Shown here: one piece after another, positions 1 through 12,788 of the stretch | Position numbering within the stretch: position 1 is the stretch's first letter | Layout of the letters: every line of letters starts with the position of its first letter | Assembly (NCBI GenBank): GCA_900239685.1 | Contig: OENT01000481.1 | Coordinates: 1-64,000, forward strand | Direction: 5' to 3' | Length of the DNA: 64,000 nt | From: Rotaria macrura | Taxonomy: Eukaryota; Rotifera; Eurotatoria; Philodinida; Philodinidae | The notes under the pieces: model-generated | Seen by the model: only the letters and a program-made list of their open reading frames with translations | Database searches by the model: none | Told to the model about the DNA's origin: nothing | Program-made: the position numbers and the translations under genes

Positions 1-120
1 TAAGTTTAAAGTTTAAAGTTAAAGTTGTATACTTTAAACTTTAACTTTAAAGTTAAAGTTAAATACTTTAACTTTAACTACTTTCTTAAAGTGTTTTAAA
101 GTTAAAGTGCCACCCCTATA
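1..120 (-). repeat. Partial TAGGGGTG-ended low-complexity element (TTTAAAGT-type array)
   Basis: The first 110 bases are a degenerate array of TTTAAAGTTAAAG-like words in both orientations. It stops abruptly at CACCCCTATA; on the minus strand the boundary reads TATAGGGGTGGCACTTTAAC. The same TAGGGGTG terminus bounds the GC-rich element at 14.1-15.3 kb, so this looks like the end of a related hAT-like non-autonomous element whose interior is a simple-sequence expansion. The other end lies outside the window, so no target duplication can be checked. Confidence 0.55.
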
Positions 121-3100
121 CATAATAAATCGATATAAAATTTGAATCCATCGATTAATAGAAAGACAGACTAAATCAAATTGTTAATGTTGTAATGATG
201 AAGTCACTCATATTGCTAGCTAAGAATAACGATGGCAACGCTCACGCCTATCTTATGAGATTATAGTCAATTCATAGAGCTCAAAGAATAACAGTCGAAA
301 TCTTTCTCTATTCAAGCGATAGAATAATTCAGTTCTGCTTCACAACAGTCTGTAAACATGAATAGCGGCTCGTTGTTGATATTGTATGTCAGGACACTGA
401 GTAATCAACTGTTCAAAAAACACATATTATTTATTCAGAAAAGATCTCTGTTTTATACTCGTGTACTTCTCACTGATTTTGAAAACGAATAGGATGTCAT
501 AAACTTTTTACATTCGAACCGTGAGAAGGACCGTAATGACAAGTTTTTCTATTCAACATTCCAAGTCTTTGAGTATCTTGCCGGAAAAAAGAACATACAG
601 TAAGATACAATATTGTATGCAATGAAACAGAATTTTGTCATGTATGAAATTAATGACAATGAAAATTTCAATGAACGTGAAAAATCTAATGAAAATAAGT
701 CAGGTTTCGTTTAATTTATTGAGTTAATAGTTGCTTTGCTTTTGTCAAGTTTATTATTACCATCAATGATTAATCATATAAGAAATTGTTGTCATGAATC
801 TATGCTCTATTGATTTCAAAATAAAACAAAACAATTATTCGTTTTGGATGTTCGACTATAGTTCAATACTGAAATATCGATCATTCTGATTTGAGTGAAA
901 GAATTCATTTAAAAAAAATTAAGAGAGCTATGGAACATCTTAAAAAATGAAATAACAAGGATACGTTCATGAGTGGCAAGGAGTTATCCATTCACTCATT
1001 GGCATGAAATTCACTTTTGTCCAGGGTTTCCAAACCTCCTGGTTTTCAATTTATTTTTACACCTATCTCTCTACTTTTCAATAATAAGTTGTGAGACAAA
1101 AATTCACAGTACTCACTAGATAAAAAATAGAGGACTGTCGTGGTTAGAGGGACGGTGACCTGACAATAATCAAAACCTTTGCTAGATTGAAAGCAAAGCA
1201 GGAAATTAGGGCATTAATCGATGAAAGGAACTACATTTTAACCTCTAACAGTAAACACGTTTTCACTATGCGAAAAATAGTTCGTCTATGTCCCTGTGAG
1301 AAACCACTTAAAGGATTTAAAGTCACGAATGCTGTGTTCTTATAACAGCTGCGTCAGAATTTTAATAAATATCATATAAAAAGCTGTCGCGAGCACGCCG
1401 CCTTTGACAACGGTTTGTTCAAACATATATTCAAATAAAATCCTCTCTCAGAATTTTGTTTTGCCCCAAATTTTTTTATATGAATAATTATTTTGACACA
1501 TTGAAACAATATCCTTCGCAGGGTGTTATTTTACATATAAGCAGCGATATCTATTTCAAGAATACGATGTTTAAATTGATTTTTCATCCGTTTTTCTTAA
1601 CACTGAAAAGTTATACAACTTCGGATGAAAATGTTTTGACCTCTGCTCTCAATTCTGTCCGCTTCGTGATAGTCACACAAAAGCGTTCGCAGGAATGATA
1701 ATTTTGCTTTGCCAAGAGTAAAATATCTGATACTTTCTTGTTTTCACGTGACTTTCAAAAAGTCTTCTGATCTTTGCCCTGATTCTTTGCAAAAAAAACT
1801 GCTGGTTTCTGAAATTCTGATTTGTGATCCCTGCTTTAGTCTTTGTTCAAATCAATATGACTTCTTTTCAATATCCTTTACATGTGATGAACACTTCAGA
1901 TAAACGGGTGGGATGTGTACCTATTATTAATCCTAGCCCAGATAAACGCACACACACCATCGATATCAATTTCTATTGGGTTAATGAATCAGTAAAAATA
2001 CTGAAATAGCTAAATGAAAATCATCATTCAACTTATTTTCATGAATTTTATTTCGTTTTTAGTTAGATCAACATGTTGCCGCGTAATCGTTGATGATGAG
2101 CATGATTTGTAAATTTCATTTATTCGAGGGTTCGTTTCATAGATATTTCTTACTATCGACTACAATGTTATCTATTGAAGCTAAGTTGAATCAGAGAATA
2201 AGTGAATTCAACACGAGATTGATTACATCGATAGAGTGTGAAGGAAACATATTATTTTGACAAAAAAGCAACTGTACGTGGATAGTATTTTCTGACGTCT
2301 GATTTGATCTCAATTTTCTATAAATCCTATAATCCTTTTCAGATGAGAAAAAATTCTTCGAAGTTTACTTCACCAGTGAAGCCCGCAAAATTACGCTAAC
2401 TTTTTCATACAAAGGAATAGTCATAATATGATTCACGCATAGATTCTACAAGATTTATATACTCGTGTCAAAATAATACGATTATCCTACAAATGAGTAA
2501 AGATATTCATACGAATATCGGAACAACTGAAATATTTCTAGTGTTCCATGACAAGAAGAGAAAAATTGGGTAGAGACGTGGGTATCAATACCGTTCACAA
2601 GGATTTGTAGATGCACACCCACAGCTTATGCCTACTATAAAGATGTCAACCCAATCGATAGGATCGATCGAGTAAACTTCGGAAGAAAGTGTCTGTAGCC
2701 TGAGCAGAATATCTTTTAAGTTCAAGTAGTCAACAGATTTTGTTATATTTAATTGTTGATAAAATTTTCTCCTATTGAAAAATCTTCTCTTCAATTGCAT
2801 ACAATCTAAGACGTATTGTTGTTGGGATCAATAATATAATTTTTTTGCATGAATGTCTTATCGGTACACATCAAAAGATATGAGTTAACATGCCATATTC
2901 AATTCTTAAATCCTGTTAATTATTTCTTGTTTTTTTTTCACTGCATTGTAAGATATTTAGACCATGAAACATAAAATTTTTTTCAGAATAATCAGGATTT
3001 CATCGAAAAAAACAATGATTATATTGGAAAGTATTCATCACAACACAGTTATTGGAGTACTTTCCCTCTTTATTCGTTCCTTCTATCATTTTGAGTCTGA

Positions 3101-6100
3101 GAAATGAATCGAACGAAATGTTTTTTTCCTTTCTGTCGACAAACGTATTGATGAATAATACAAAGGGGAGCATCGTGATAAACAGAGAAATATTTATATG
3201 TTTCTTATTTCGCCTCTTCTCTCCTATCGACAGTACGTAATCTACTAACAAGGTTTTATTCTTATCTCGACATATACTCCTTTCTCATGAATCTATATAC
3301 AATTACGATAGTGGTAACCGGACGATGGCTTTCTTAAATTATCGCCTCAAACTGATTCAATGCAAAGGAAATATTAAAAAATAAGGAAAAAAGGTCTCAG
3401 TCAGCAGTAGGACGAGAATTAAAATTATAAAGCACTTGTTAAAAGAAAACGCCCTTTGATAATTTCTCTAAGTATACACATTTCAAAAATTGAATAAAAG
3501 CAAAAATATTTTTTCAAAGAAATGACGATTTGATACAACCCTTTCGGAGGGGATTCAAGCTTCAAATCGTGTTGCAAAGATGTCCATTCCATGGAATTCA
3601 TCGAGTTCTACTTGGAAAGTGTTTGGGGCGGATCCTGCTACGAAATACTTGGACCTGGGACTAGAATATGCTGCGTCATGTTCCGTGTAATATCATACAA
3701 CTTGAAAATTGTTTTTGATTTATTCTGATGTAGTCGAGAATTCGAAGATTTTCACGAAATTCCTAAAATGTGGATTTTCGATATTTTCTGGAGCGTTTGC
3801 GACATTTCTTCATAACTCACATTACAACAATATTTCGGATCGAGATTGAAATCAAGCTGTTTTTCGGAACGTTGAACACAGATTGTAAATTAGCACTTTC
3901 TTGAAGACGACTGAACAGTTATTTAAAACGTATCCTATCTGTATTTAATAAATGTTTCGAAAAATTTTTAGTATATATATTCTGCATACAAATTTTATGC
4001 ATAAGACTACAAAAAATTTGTCAATAAACAAAACTTAAGTTCATTATTGATTTCTTTCCAATCGTAAGTTAGTTTTTAAAATAGAGAATATGTTTAGGGC
4101 TTTAATTTTTTAACAATCGTTATTCCCTTGCAGATAATATTTCAATAAGTCATACATGATGAGTTCTATCATATATTTACGTAGCTGTACGTTACTCCAA
4201 TGCTATCTTCAGCATCATTCTTCTATGATTCCTTCGGATGACCTTATTTTTGCACTTAGAAAACCCAAGTTTCTGTAACTTATCTTAAAAAATTATAAAC
4301 TATTGATTTAATGGATAAAAAATAAATTCTATTTTTGATTTTCGAAAATATTTTATGTTCGATAAGGATGGATATCATATTTGCTCGTTTATTGACTTTT
4401 TTAATGTTACTTTATAGTGAAATTTTCAATGTAAGAAATTTCTATATCATACCAATAGATATGTATATATATATATATTATCGATTTTTCTGTGTCCATT
4501 GTACGCGAAAAAGAAACGTCCGGTTAATTAGCTTCTAGTGAGACTACTAGAAAAAAAATCAGTCAATATTGTTTTTCGTTTTCAGATTAATATAAGTTTT
4601 ATTGGAATCTACTATGTCAAAAAGAAGGTATACTAATAAAATAAGTATAATAAAGACAGAAGTTTTATTTTAATTTTATTAGAGTCAAACAGCATTGCTT
4701 GACACAGAATAAAACTACATGAGATTGTTCATTGTGTACATATCGAAATTCTTCGATAGACCTTCGATGGGAAATATGTGATTAAAGTAAAGGGACAGTT
4801 ACTCGGTATAAGATGATGACTGTTTTTTCGAAAATCCCTTCTTTCTGGACAACTGAAGCTTGTAGAACATATGCTACCAGAACAATCATTTCTTTCGAAA
4901 CAATCAATAAAGAACAATACTACGAACGTTCAATGAAAGCAATATTTCATCATCTTTTAAAATCAATAATTATTCGACTTTTTCCAGAACAAATAATAAT
5001 TCAACTCTTATGTCCATGGTGAGTTCCACAAAATTAACCACAAACCATCGAAAACAAAATCAATAGAATATCAACTCATGATATCTAATTATACTAACCA
5101 GAAAAGTTATGTTTCACAGCAAATAGGTACGTTGTATGTCGGCAAAATTCAAAATATTGAATCAGTTCATGATAATAATAAATCCGAAGGATTACAAAAG
5201 ATTAGATAAGAAATAGATATCCCAAAAAATTCTAACTTCCACTCCGTTCTTTTTATTGTGTCAAGCTCATGTGAATGATAAAATTACGAAAGAAAAGCCA
5301 ACATTATTTATCTTGATTATTATTTGTCAACACATAGTTTGCTTTCAACAGTAATATTATGCATTATTTAAATTTCATGTTCTTTTATCTTAATCCCTCT
5401 CTGACACTAGATAACAAAAATAATTTGTCCTGCATAGGTTTTGTTGCCCTAACACAGATAGTAAAAGTACATTTTTCGAAATGAAAATGTCCTTCTGCAC
5501 CCAATGGCTGTATATTGCCATTTGGAAACAGTCGGCCGTAACGTGTTAACATAGTTGAAAATTTTCAAGGCAAGATTCAGGTAAGCGAGGCTTGTCGTTT
5601 TCCACAAGTAGTATAGAAAATCATCATTGGTTTAAAATATAGATGTAAATTTAGACGAATGAAAGACGTATACCAAAATCTACATCAACGCCCAAAAACA
5701 TTCATGCATCGATCCTCACCTAGCCATCACACCCTGAAGGCTAGGTTGCTTGAGCTTTCTCACGAAAAAGTACATTCAATTTGAAAAAAAAATATTTTGT
5801 TTACTATACGTAAACCATACATATTTGAAATATTGACTAAATGTTGTCATGTGACAACATCGAACTGAAAAGGGTTGAAGTGTGTTCTATAGACACAAAT
5901 ATTTCTAAATATGATTACAGATATCAATAATCATGAGTTGCAAGAAAACTTTGTCAGTTTTTCCCGTAATTTCAATATCTCTTTAATTTTTCTCATCATA
6001 CATAGATACGTATACATTTTGCTTTGTATTAGTATCGAACGTGTTAGCATTATATTTGACTTGTGGACATACGACAACAAAAAACTAGAAAAGGAAAAAA

Positions 6101-6181
6101 AACAATGGAACATTCTTCGAAACATTCAGTTGAAGTTTAGAAAAAAAAAGAGAATTGTTCTAAATAATATTTTTTTCTATT
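121..6181. other. Intergenic, no convincing gene
   Basis: AT-rich sequence with many stops in all frames. Open frames of 60-120 codons are scattered but have low-complexity, Phe/Ile/Lys-rich translations with no recognisable motif. A short (TA)n run lies at about 4464-4478. One more GC-rich, coding-like stretch (3555-3692) is listed separately. I see no tRNA, rRNA or transposase sequence. Confidence 0.6.
3555..3692 (-). pseudogene. Isolated coding-like fragment ending in a stop (unidentified)
   Basis: On the minus strand a stretch of about 43 codons has protein-like composition (SPRSKYFVAGSAPNTFQVEL, then DEFHGMDIFATRFEA) and ends in TGA, within an otherwise AT-rich desert. A stop lies just upstream in the same frame. 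A possible splice acceptor lies near 3710, but no neighbouring exon could be found. It may be a terminal exon, a gene remnant or chance. I do not recognise the family. Confidence 0.2.
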
Positions 6182-8038
6182 TTACTTCCATACTATACAA
6201 CAAGCCGTTACAGGACTTTCTGCGTCAGTTATTAATTTTTTATCTTCTCGTATACCGAATCCAGCGAATAATCCATTTATAATCCAACTGCCAATGATAG
6301 CATAATAACCTTCATATTTTGGTAATGAAAATAATTGTTGATAAATTAAATTTCTATCAACAAATTTTCCTTGGGTTTCATCGAGAATACAATCGCTAAC
6401 ATCGTATAAAGTAACATTATGTCCACAACGTCCGACAATGGGTTTTTTAACGTATCCATGTTTTTTTAAATCATCTGTTAATGTCCATTCACTACGTAGT
6501 AAGTGTGGATGATTAGGAAACATTGACCATAAAACAGGTAATATGGCTTTATTACTCGGAATGACTTTCCATAATGGTTCAATAATTTTTATATCATCAT
6601 TTAATACGATTTCACATAGACGTGGATGTTCACCATCAATTTTTTTATTTAGAATTCCATCTTGTTCAGCTTTTAAATAATCAGTAAAAATCGTTTCCCA
6701 CATCCATGTTTTCCATACTAATTTGACTTCATTACCATCGGTATCAACAATTTTTGAATCCTTCCAATATAAATTGTCGTATAGAATGCATAATTTTGAT
6801 TCAATATTTGCTTCCTTCAAAACATATTGCATGTAGAGCGACGTTAACATTTCATCTTGATCATTATCAATTAACAAATGAACATATTGAACATTTAAAT
6901 GTGAACAAATCTTTTTCCAACTTTTATTTAATAGACTATGTAGTTGAAATCCCGACATAAATGTATGATCGATTTTAACAGCCTGAGCCCATTTTTCTTG
7001 TATAATTGCCATTTCAAACAATGCCGATGCACTATCAGCATTGTATTCAAATACTTTTAGTTGTTGACCATCAAAAGCCAGATCAAAACGTCCAGTCATT
7101 GTTAGATCTCTTTCATGTAACCATGATTGACGAAGTTTCGGCCAAAAAACTTCTGGTATACAAAAACGTCGTAGTATATCATCATTTTCGATGACATAAT
7201 TTGTTGCATCCATAAACATTTCATGTAATTCGTTTGATGTACTTCCTATGGATAATGTTAAATCTTGATCAAGTTTATAATAAGGTAATGTGTCTGTATC
7301 AGCACGTATCAAATTGGGACCGTATAATCCAATGAAGTATTTTTCTGCCGGATCATCTTCATTTAACCAATTGTTGATCGAATGAAAAGTTGTATCAGTT
7401 ATTGAACAACGTTGCAATGTACCTATGGGTTTAGCAGCTTGATATTGTTTTAATATTAAATCAAGTCGTGTTTCATCTAATGGTTGTAATTCATCTTTAT
7501 CATCAATTTCAATCCAACCGCATATTTCATCTTCATCTTGAATAAAGTAACCATTGTCTTTAAATACCAGGGGGATTTCACGTGCATAGGTATCTGACCA
7601 GCTATGATAGATATAATTCTGTTCAGCTATACGAACACAATCAGGCGTAACATCACATATAACTGCAACATGGCCAAATGGCAATTCTGCATTTCGTGAA
7701 TAAATTAATAATGAATCGGGTTTCGGTATATGTGGTGAACCGTTTGAATATGATGTTAATGGAAATTTTCTACCGTCTGTAACACGTTCGACATATTTTA
7801 AATCATGCCACATATCAGCGGCATGTGGTACTGGTGGAAATATACAACTTTTCCGCATTAATAACCATCGACGTGCAAATTCAACACATTGCCATTTAAA
7901 ACCCATGAATATTCCATGCAAATAATGACGCTCGACAGAAAAGAAATCACCATCGCCATTCGAATATGCATGAACATTGCTTGAAGCTATTCCTTGTACT
8001 TTATTAAATGGTATGGGTTTTGTTTCACTTTTTAACAT
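6182..8038 (-). CDS. gss: Bifunctional glutathionylspermidine amidase/synthetase (bacterial-type Gss)
   Basis: This 618-residue protein joins glutathione to spermidine with ATP and also hydrolyses the product; E. coli Gss has 619 residues and the same layout. The N-terminal CHAP-type amidase domain (about 20-180) shows the nucleophile in GFKWQCVEFARRW (Cys51), the His in PFGHVAVI (His123) and the RIAEQN motif (Glu139, Asn141). The C-terminal ATP-grasp-like synthetase (about 200-618) has TGRFD (Arg317), FEYNADSAS (Glu331, Asn333), VWKTWMWET, PLWKVIPSNKAILPVLWS and KPIVGRCGHN. The chosen ATG gives a full-length N terminus, since the E. coli alignment needs no more upstream sequence. The frame is complete with no intron, unlike the other long genes here. 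It stands alone, more than 4 kb from its neighbours. Family identity is very sure. Origin by transfer from bacteria is an inference; bdelloid rotifers are known for such genes. Confidence 0.95.
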   Translation of the reverse strand: MLKSETKPIPFNKVQGIASSNVHAYSNGDGDFFSVERHYLHGIFMGFKWQCVEFARRWLLMRKSCIFPPVPHAADMWHDLKYVERVTDGRKFPLTSYSNGSPHIPKPDSLLIYSRNAELPFGHVAVICDVTPDCVRIAEQNYIYHSWSDTYAREIPLVFKDNGYFIQDEDEICGWIEIDDKDELQPLDETRLDLILKQYQAAKPIGTLQRCSITDTTFHSINNWLNEDDPAEKYFIGLYGPNLIRADTDTLPYYKLDQDLTLSIGSTSNELHEMFMDATNYVIENDDILRRFCIPEVFWPKLRQSWLHERDLTMTGRFDLAFDGQQLKVFEYNADSASALFEMAIIQEKWAQAVKIDHTFMSGFQLHSLLNKSWKKICSHLNVQYVHLLIDNDQDEMLTSLYMQYVLKEANIESKLCILYDNLYWKDSKIVDTDGNEVKLVWKTWMWETIFTDYLKAEQDGILNKKIDGEHPRLCEIVLNDDIKIIEPLWKVIPSNKAILPVLWSMFPNHPHLLRSEWTLTDDLKKHGYVKKPIVGRCGHNVTLYDVSDCILDETQGKFVDRNLIYQQLFSLPKYEGYYAIIGSWIINGLFAGFGIREDKKLITDAESPVTACCIVWK

Positions 8039-10685
8039 AATAGATTCTATAATATGAAAAATGAAATGAGATACATAGACGAATGGTTTTTTTTTATTGA
8101 ACTATGCTTATTTCGAATCTGTCTATTGTTCATCGTTAAAAGAATACGTCGACGATGAATTTTAAAGAGAGAACGCTTTATTCATTCACCCTGCTTTTTT
8201 ATCTAATCAGTAGGCTTGTTTGAATAAATCAACGTTCAACAACAATAAACGAAACTTTTTCTATCACTATCTGCATAAGAATTACTTATTTAGTTCCATA
8301 TGAATAGAAACATTTTAAAATCAGTTGTATATATATATTTTTTAATCTTTATTTATTCCTGTACGATTGAATTTTTTTAATTAAAAGATGATGATGCATT
8401 TCACTTACATTAATCAAAATACAGAAGAGAAATGATTCTTGTGTATAGAGTGTTTCTAAACTTAACTGTTGATTTGAGATAAAAAGAAACACCACTATTG
8501 CTGATGGTAAGAAATAAAAAATGCGACGATTTATCAGATATATTCTGTCAGTTATAGCCTGTCTAGAACAACTAATAAACTTGTTTTTCTTTCTCTCGTT
8601 TCAATAGCTATAAAAAGAACAACTAATTGATATTGTACTTCATTTGTCTTTCGTCTATACTGTTATACATATATATATATATACTAGAATACAAAGGTCA
8701 AAGTACTTGAATGAAAAAATTTGTAAAGATTATTCAATCAAAGCACCGATAGGACGAATATTTTATTGAACTGTAACGAGAAAAATCACTTCTCTATAGG
8801 TAATAAAATCTATGTACGTACATATATATACATATATAGTCGAATAAAATAAAAACTAGTCACTAAAGAATGAACTATATTGTCTGTCGTTTTGAGGTTA
8901 TTATATATCTGTGTGAAGGGTTTCTATCGATTTTTTTCTTGCTTCTATCAAATTTAAAGTAAATAAAGAATAAAATAATGTGTATATATATTTATTTGGT
9001 TTATATAGATAAGAGCACAAGATTCGAAACACTACACAGTGACACAGCAAAATTGTGTTCTAAAAAAACAAACTCTCCGTCCCATGTCATAGAACAATAA
9101 TACTGATGCCATATGTATTTATAGGCGCTTGTTGTACTGAAAGAAACTTTGTCGTGATGACACTGCAAAATACATCGTAGTAGGTTCTTTTCTCGAATGA
9201 CTCATTCTATCACGTATTGAAGTTGTGTTGATTTGGTTTTTTTTTCTTTTTCTTAAGATAATTCTTCTGCGTAGACCAACAAGAGCTCGCGACTTATTAT
9301 ATTTTATACAATGTCGCTAGATGTCGACCATAGAATTAGATATTTCGTAAATTTTATAATTATGGATTAGTTAAATAGATACTCAAGTTCAAATATAGTA
9401 ATACTTACTAGTGGTACTCTTCCGAGAATGAAATAAACTTGGATACTTTCTAAATAATTTATATTCCACATGAGTTCGAATCAGTACCGTAGAATACTTT
9501 CGGATTATTGAAAGTATCATTTAATTTTGAAGAAAAACTAATTTTACTATTGACGTATTACAAGTGAGTAGAGCTTTCTTCGTTGTTCTTTAGCGTGAAC
9601 CTATAATCAAAGCTGATATTCATAAGTTCAGTTTTTACAACATTTCATGCAAGAAAAAAATCACCATTTGCAAAGGCTATCAAGTATTTGTGTCAAAACA
9701 ATCTTCGCATATACAGTATATATCAGTTTAATAAAACGACAATACAATACTTTTTTCGATAATAAAATGCACTCAATAATACACACCTTTATCTATTGGC
9801 CAATAAAGTGTGCAATATTAAAATATGTTTTCAGAACCAATTACATAAGGACATCTTTCTAGTTTAAACCGACTCGTTTCACAATAAATGCATTCGAATG
9901 TATTCAGTCGCTAAAACACACCGTAGTTGTTCCTACGACTTTTGTGTTATCATAAAAAGAAGACATTTCATCGAAATACATTTTTACAAGTGATGATGAA
10001 AAAAATCAGCGACACGAAAACTGACTCCAATGAATAGTTTTTTTTTCTTGTAATTAAATGAAAACGCAATTTCAAAATGTTAAATACATGTTAGGAATTC
10101 TTTTAATAATAATAATAGTAGACTGGTACTTTTAACTTTGAAAAAATCAACTTAATGCTTGTTTACGAAGCTTGATCAAATGATAACAATGACATACGAT
10201 ATTGCTCTTGTCTGTACTGTGTTTTTGAGAATCAGTGTCATACATGTCGTTGAACTACTTCTGATACATTGGTATTCAAGAGTGTATCGAAGCATATAAA
10301 TGTTTTTAGTCCATAAATAAGATTATTCGGTACATGACAATCAGCAACAATCATTCGATTTTTCTTTTATTTCAATCAATCCGAGAAGTATTTGACTAGG
10401 AAAACCATAATGCAAAGAAGTGACCACAGTAGTCATTTATATCTACACTTCGTAATCTTATGACTCTGAGAGAAGATTTAAATTCTTGAAACAAGCTAAC
10501 TGATTAAGTTAATATTGTTTACAGACAAAAAAACCTTTTTAATTTTTACGAATTATCTTACAAAATTCTTGTTGAGTTACATATGATCGTATTTGTGAAA
10601 AATTCGAATAAACGTTAGATTTCACTCACAAATAACTTCTGTTATATAATTAGAAATAAATGTGAAAACTTTGGACTTATGTCCG
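8039..10685. other. Intergenic upstream of gss, nothing recognised
   Basis: AT-rich sequence containing (AT)n runs near 8669-8683 and 8820-8840 and poly-T tracts. No open frame has a recognisable motif. It presumably contains the gss promoter within the first few hundred bases, but no clear core-promoter element stands out. Confidence 0.5.
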
Positions 10686-11216
10686 AGAGTTATGCGCACT
10701 TCAAAAAGTGAATGAGACAAATCACTCATTCTAGAATGTGTGCATGGATGAAGTATCTTGGTAAACCTTTTTGGGAAACTCCAAAACTACTGATCATCTC
10801 AGACATATCTAGGCAGTTTTGTTTCTAGATGCAGTTTTTGTGCATTTGAGACCTTTTTTTGGCGATGTTCTTTTAGAAAGCTCGATTTGGTTAAAAACTA
10901 ATATCAGATTCGGAATCAGCGTTAAAAGCTGAGTCACTTTACATAAGTTGTGGATAATTCTGAGAAAAAAGTTTTTTTTGAAAAAATCCCTGTACCCCAC
11001 CTCAGGGATTGCTTGGTGAAAAATGACATTTTTTTCGATAACTCAACCATTTCTTTCCGGATCCTTCTCATCTTCGAATTCGACCGAGATATTGATGAGA
11101 CAATTCTGTGCACAAAATTTCAGCTCAATCAAATGTATTTGTAAAGAGTTATCGTCTTAACGGACGGCCGGACACACTAACCGATTCTAGAGTGTACTCA
11201 CTTTTTGAGTACACAA
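10686..11216. mobile_element. MITE-like non-autonomous element with hairpin termini
   Basis: About 530 bp bounded by imperfect inverted termini. The left end contains CTTCAAAAAGTGAATGAG and TCTAGAAT. The right end, reverse-complemented, contains ACTCAAAAAGTGAGTACAC and TCTAGAATC. Each terminus also folds on itself: GTGAATGAG with CACTCATTC on the left, GTGTACTCA with TGAGTACAC on the right. The interior has phrases typical of dispersed repeats (ACGGACGGCCGGACACAC, TGTACCCCACC). No coding capacity and no certain target duplication. The superfamily is unknown. Confidence 0.5.
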
Positions 11217-12788
11217 AAACGAGGATAAGGTACTTTCGATGGTAAATAAATAACATTTATTCATGAGATTACAAATCAGTATCTGTATTTTCTGATTTTG
11301 CCCGATTCGAATTACATAAGGAATCAGTTCGATGTCAATTAATGATCAAAATATATAGGCTACAATCTTATAAAATGAATTATTGTCAAGTCATTGTCTG
11401 TTCTAACTTCTCCAGAAGCTTAACATCATTTATTTAGCCATGTCAAAATCTAGTGCAACTCTGTTTTTGCAGTAATTGAAGTATATTTTAAGATCATGAA
11501 CTAATTGATAATCACGACGATTCAAATAACTTGACGTAAATTGACACAATAACAGTTACTGACAAGATACAGAGATAATAAAACATCTTTTAATTTGATT
11601 AGCTCATCATGGAGACATTTATTCAGTCGTTTTCTTCAAACCTATAACATTACACCCATCGACTCACTGTTATTTTTTCTCGAACCAAATTGAAATATAC
11701 CCATGTTGTCGCAAAACATTATGCAAAAGTTAGCCAAAGGTAAATTTTTTCATCTAAACTCTCAGCAAACAGTATGTTTTCGATGCTATAGTTTGAAGGG
11801 GTTTCGAAAACCGAATAAACTGACTTCCTGTCTCGATTACTTAAAATTGGTGAAAATCACGGTTTCTTTTATTGTTCCTTAGTCAGTGCAGTCGAACACA
11901 CCACTCAAGGAGTGTATAATGTAGACAGGCAAGTTGCACATTAATTATGGTGGTGATTCGTTTTTACAAACTTCGAACAATGATAGTGATTGTTGCTTTA
12001 GTGTAATGGTAGAAAATCAGTAATCATTATTATTCTATTAAAATAACATCGACTGAAACAACGAATTGATTATAATGTTATCCAAGGATATAAATATGAA
12101 CGAGAGATAAATCTGAGATCACTATACAAAAATAGCCAAAGAACAAAATATAATTTTATCATAGATCTTAAATTTTTATGTATAGTGGTCGACTACATAA
12201 ATGTTTTCTTCACGCTGTGATGAACATTTGAAAAATCAACTGTTTTAAAGTAAGATCAAAGATATCTCAATATTTATTATACTGCATTGAGAAAATCTTG
12301 AATAGGATTCGTATTGTATTGTTGTTGTTTCGAGAAGTATACTAATTGAACGGTTTCGCTTTTTCACGGTTAGTTGGTCTTCACCACACGCTTCCAAAAT
12401 GTCCAGAAAGGGCTTCATCGCTTAATGACTTAAGATTAATGCTCTCATATATTGTGAACATTTTGCCTTCAACTAGTGCAAGGTCAATATTTGATATTGT
12501 TGAAGAAAATATTGAGAAAAAAAAATATATATTTACATTTATATGCCTATTGATTGTATACTTTATTCAACGGAATTCTTCTAATACCGACTTATGTCAT
12601 CAACAAGAACAGCTTCTTTCCTACATCTCAAAGAATGTCATTATTTCATTCGATAGTCGATTATAAATAAATTTTCAAACTAAAAGTATAAAATTTTCAT
12701 CACATAATATTATTGATAGTGATGATCCAAATTTTTTCATCATTCAAATGTCTTCATCATATAGTCTTATTCGGAAAACCAACGAAAT
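11217..12788. other. Intergenic downstream of the ALT gene
   Basis: AT-rich. An open frame at 12346-12666 (+) has no recognisable domain. The bases just below 12789 should hold the ALT 3' UTR and polyadenylation signal. Confidence 0.45.

Noticed and set aside
5911-6282. 123-codon open frame (+) overlapping the 3' end of gss
   Set aside because: Low-complexity Ile/Lys/Phe-rich translation that overlaps the certain gss coding sequence antisense; no domain.
12346-12666. 106-codon frame (+) downstream of ALT
   Set aside because: No recognised domain, drifts into AT-rich low complexity, and lies where the ALT 3' UTR is expected.
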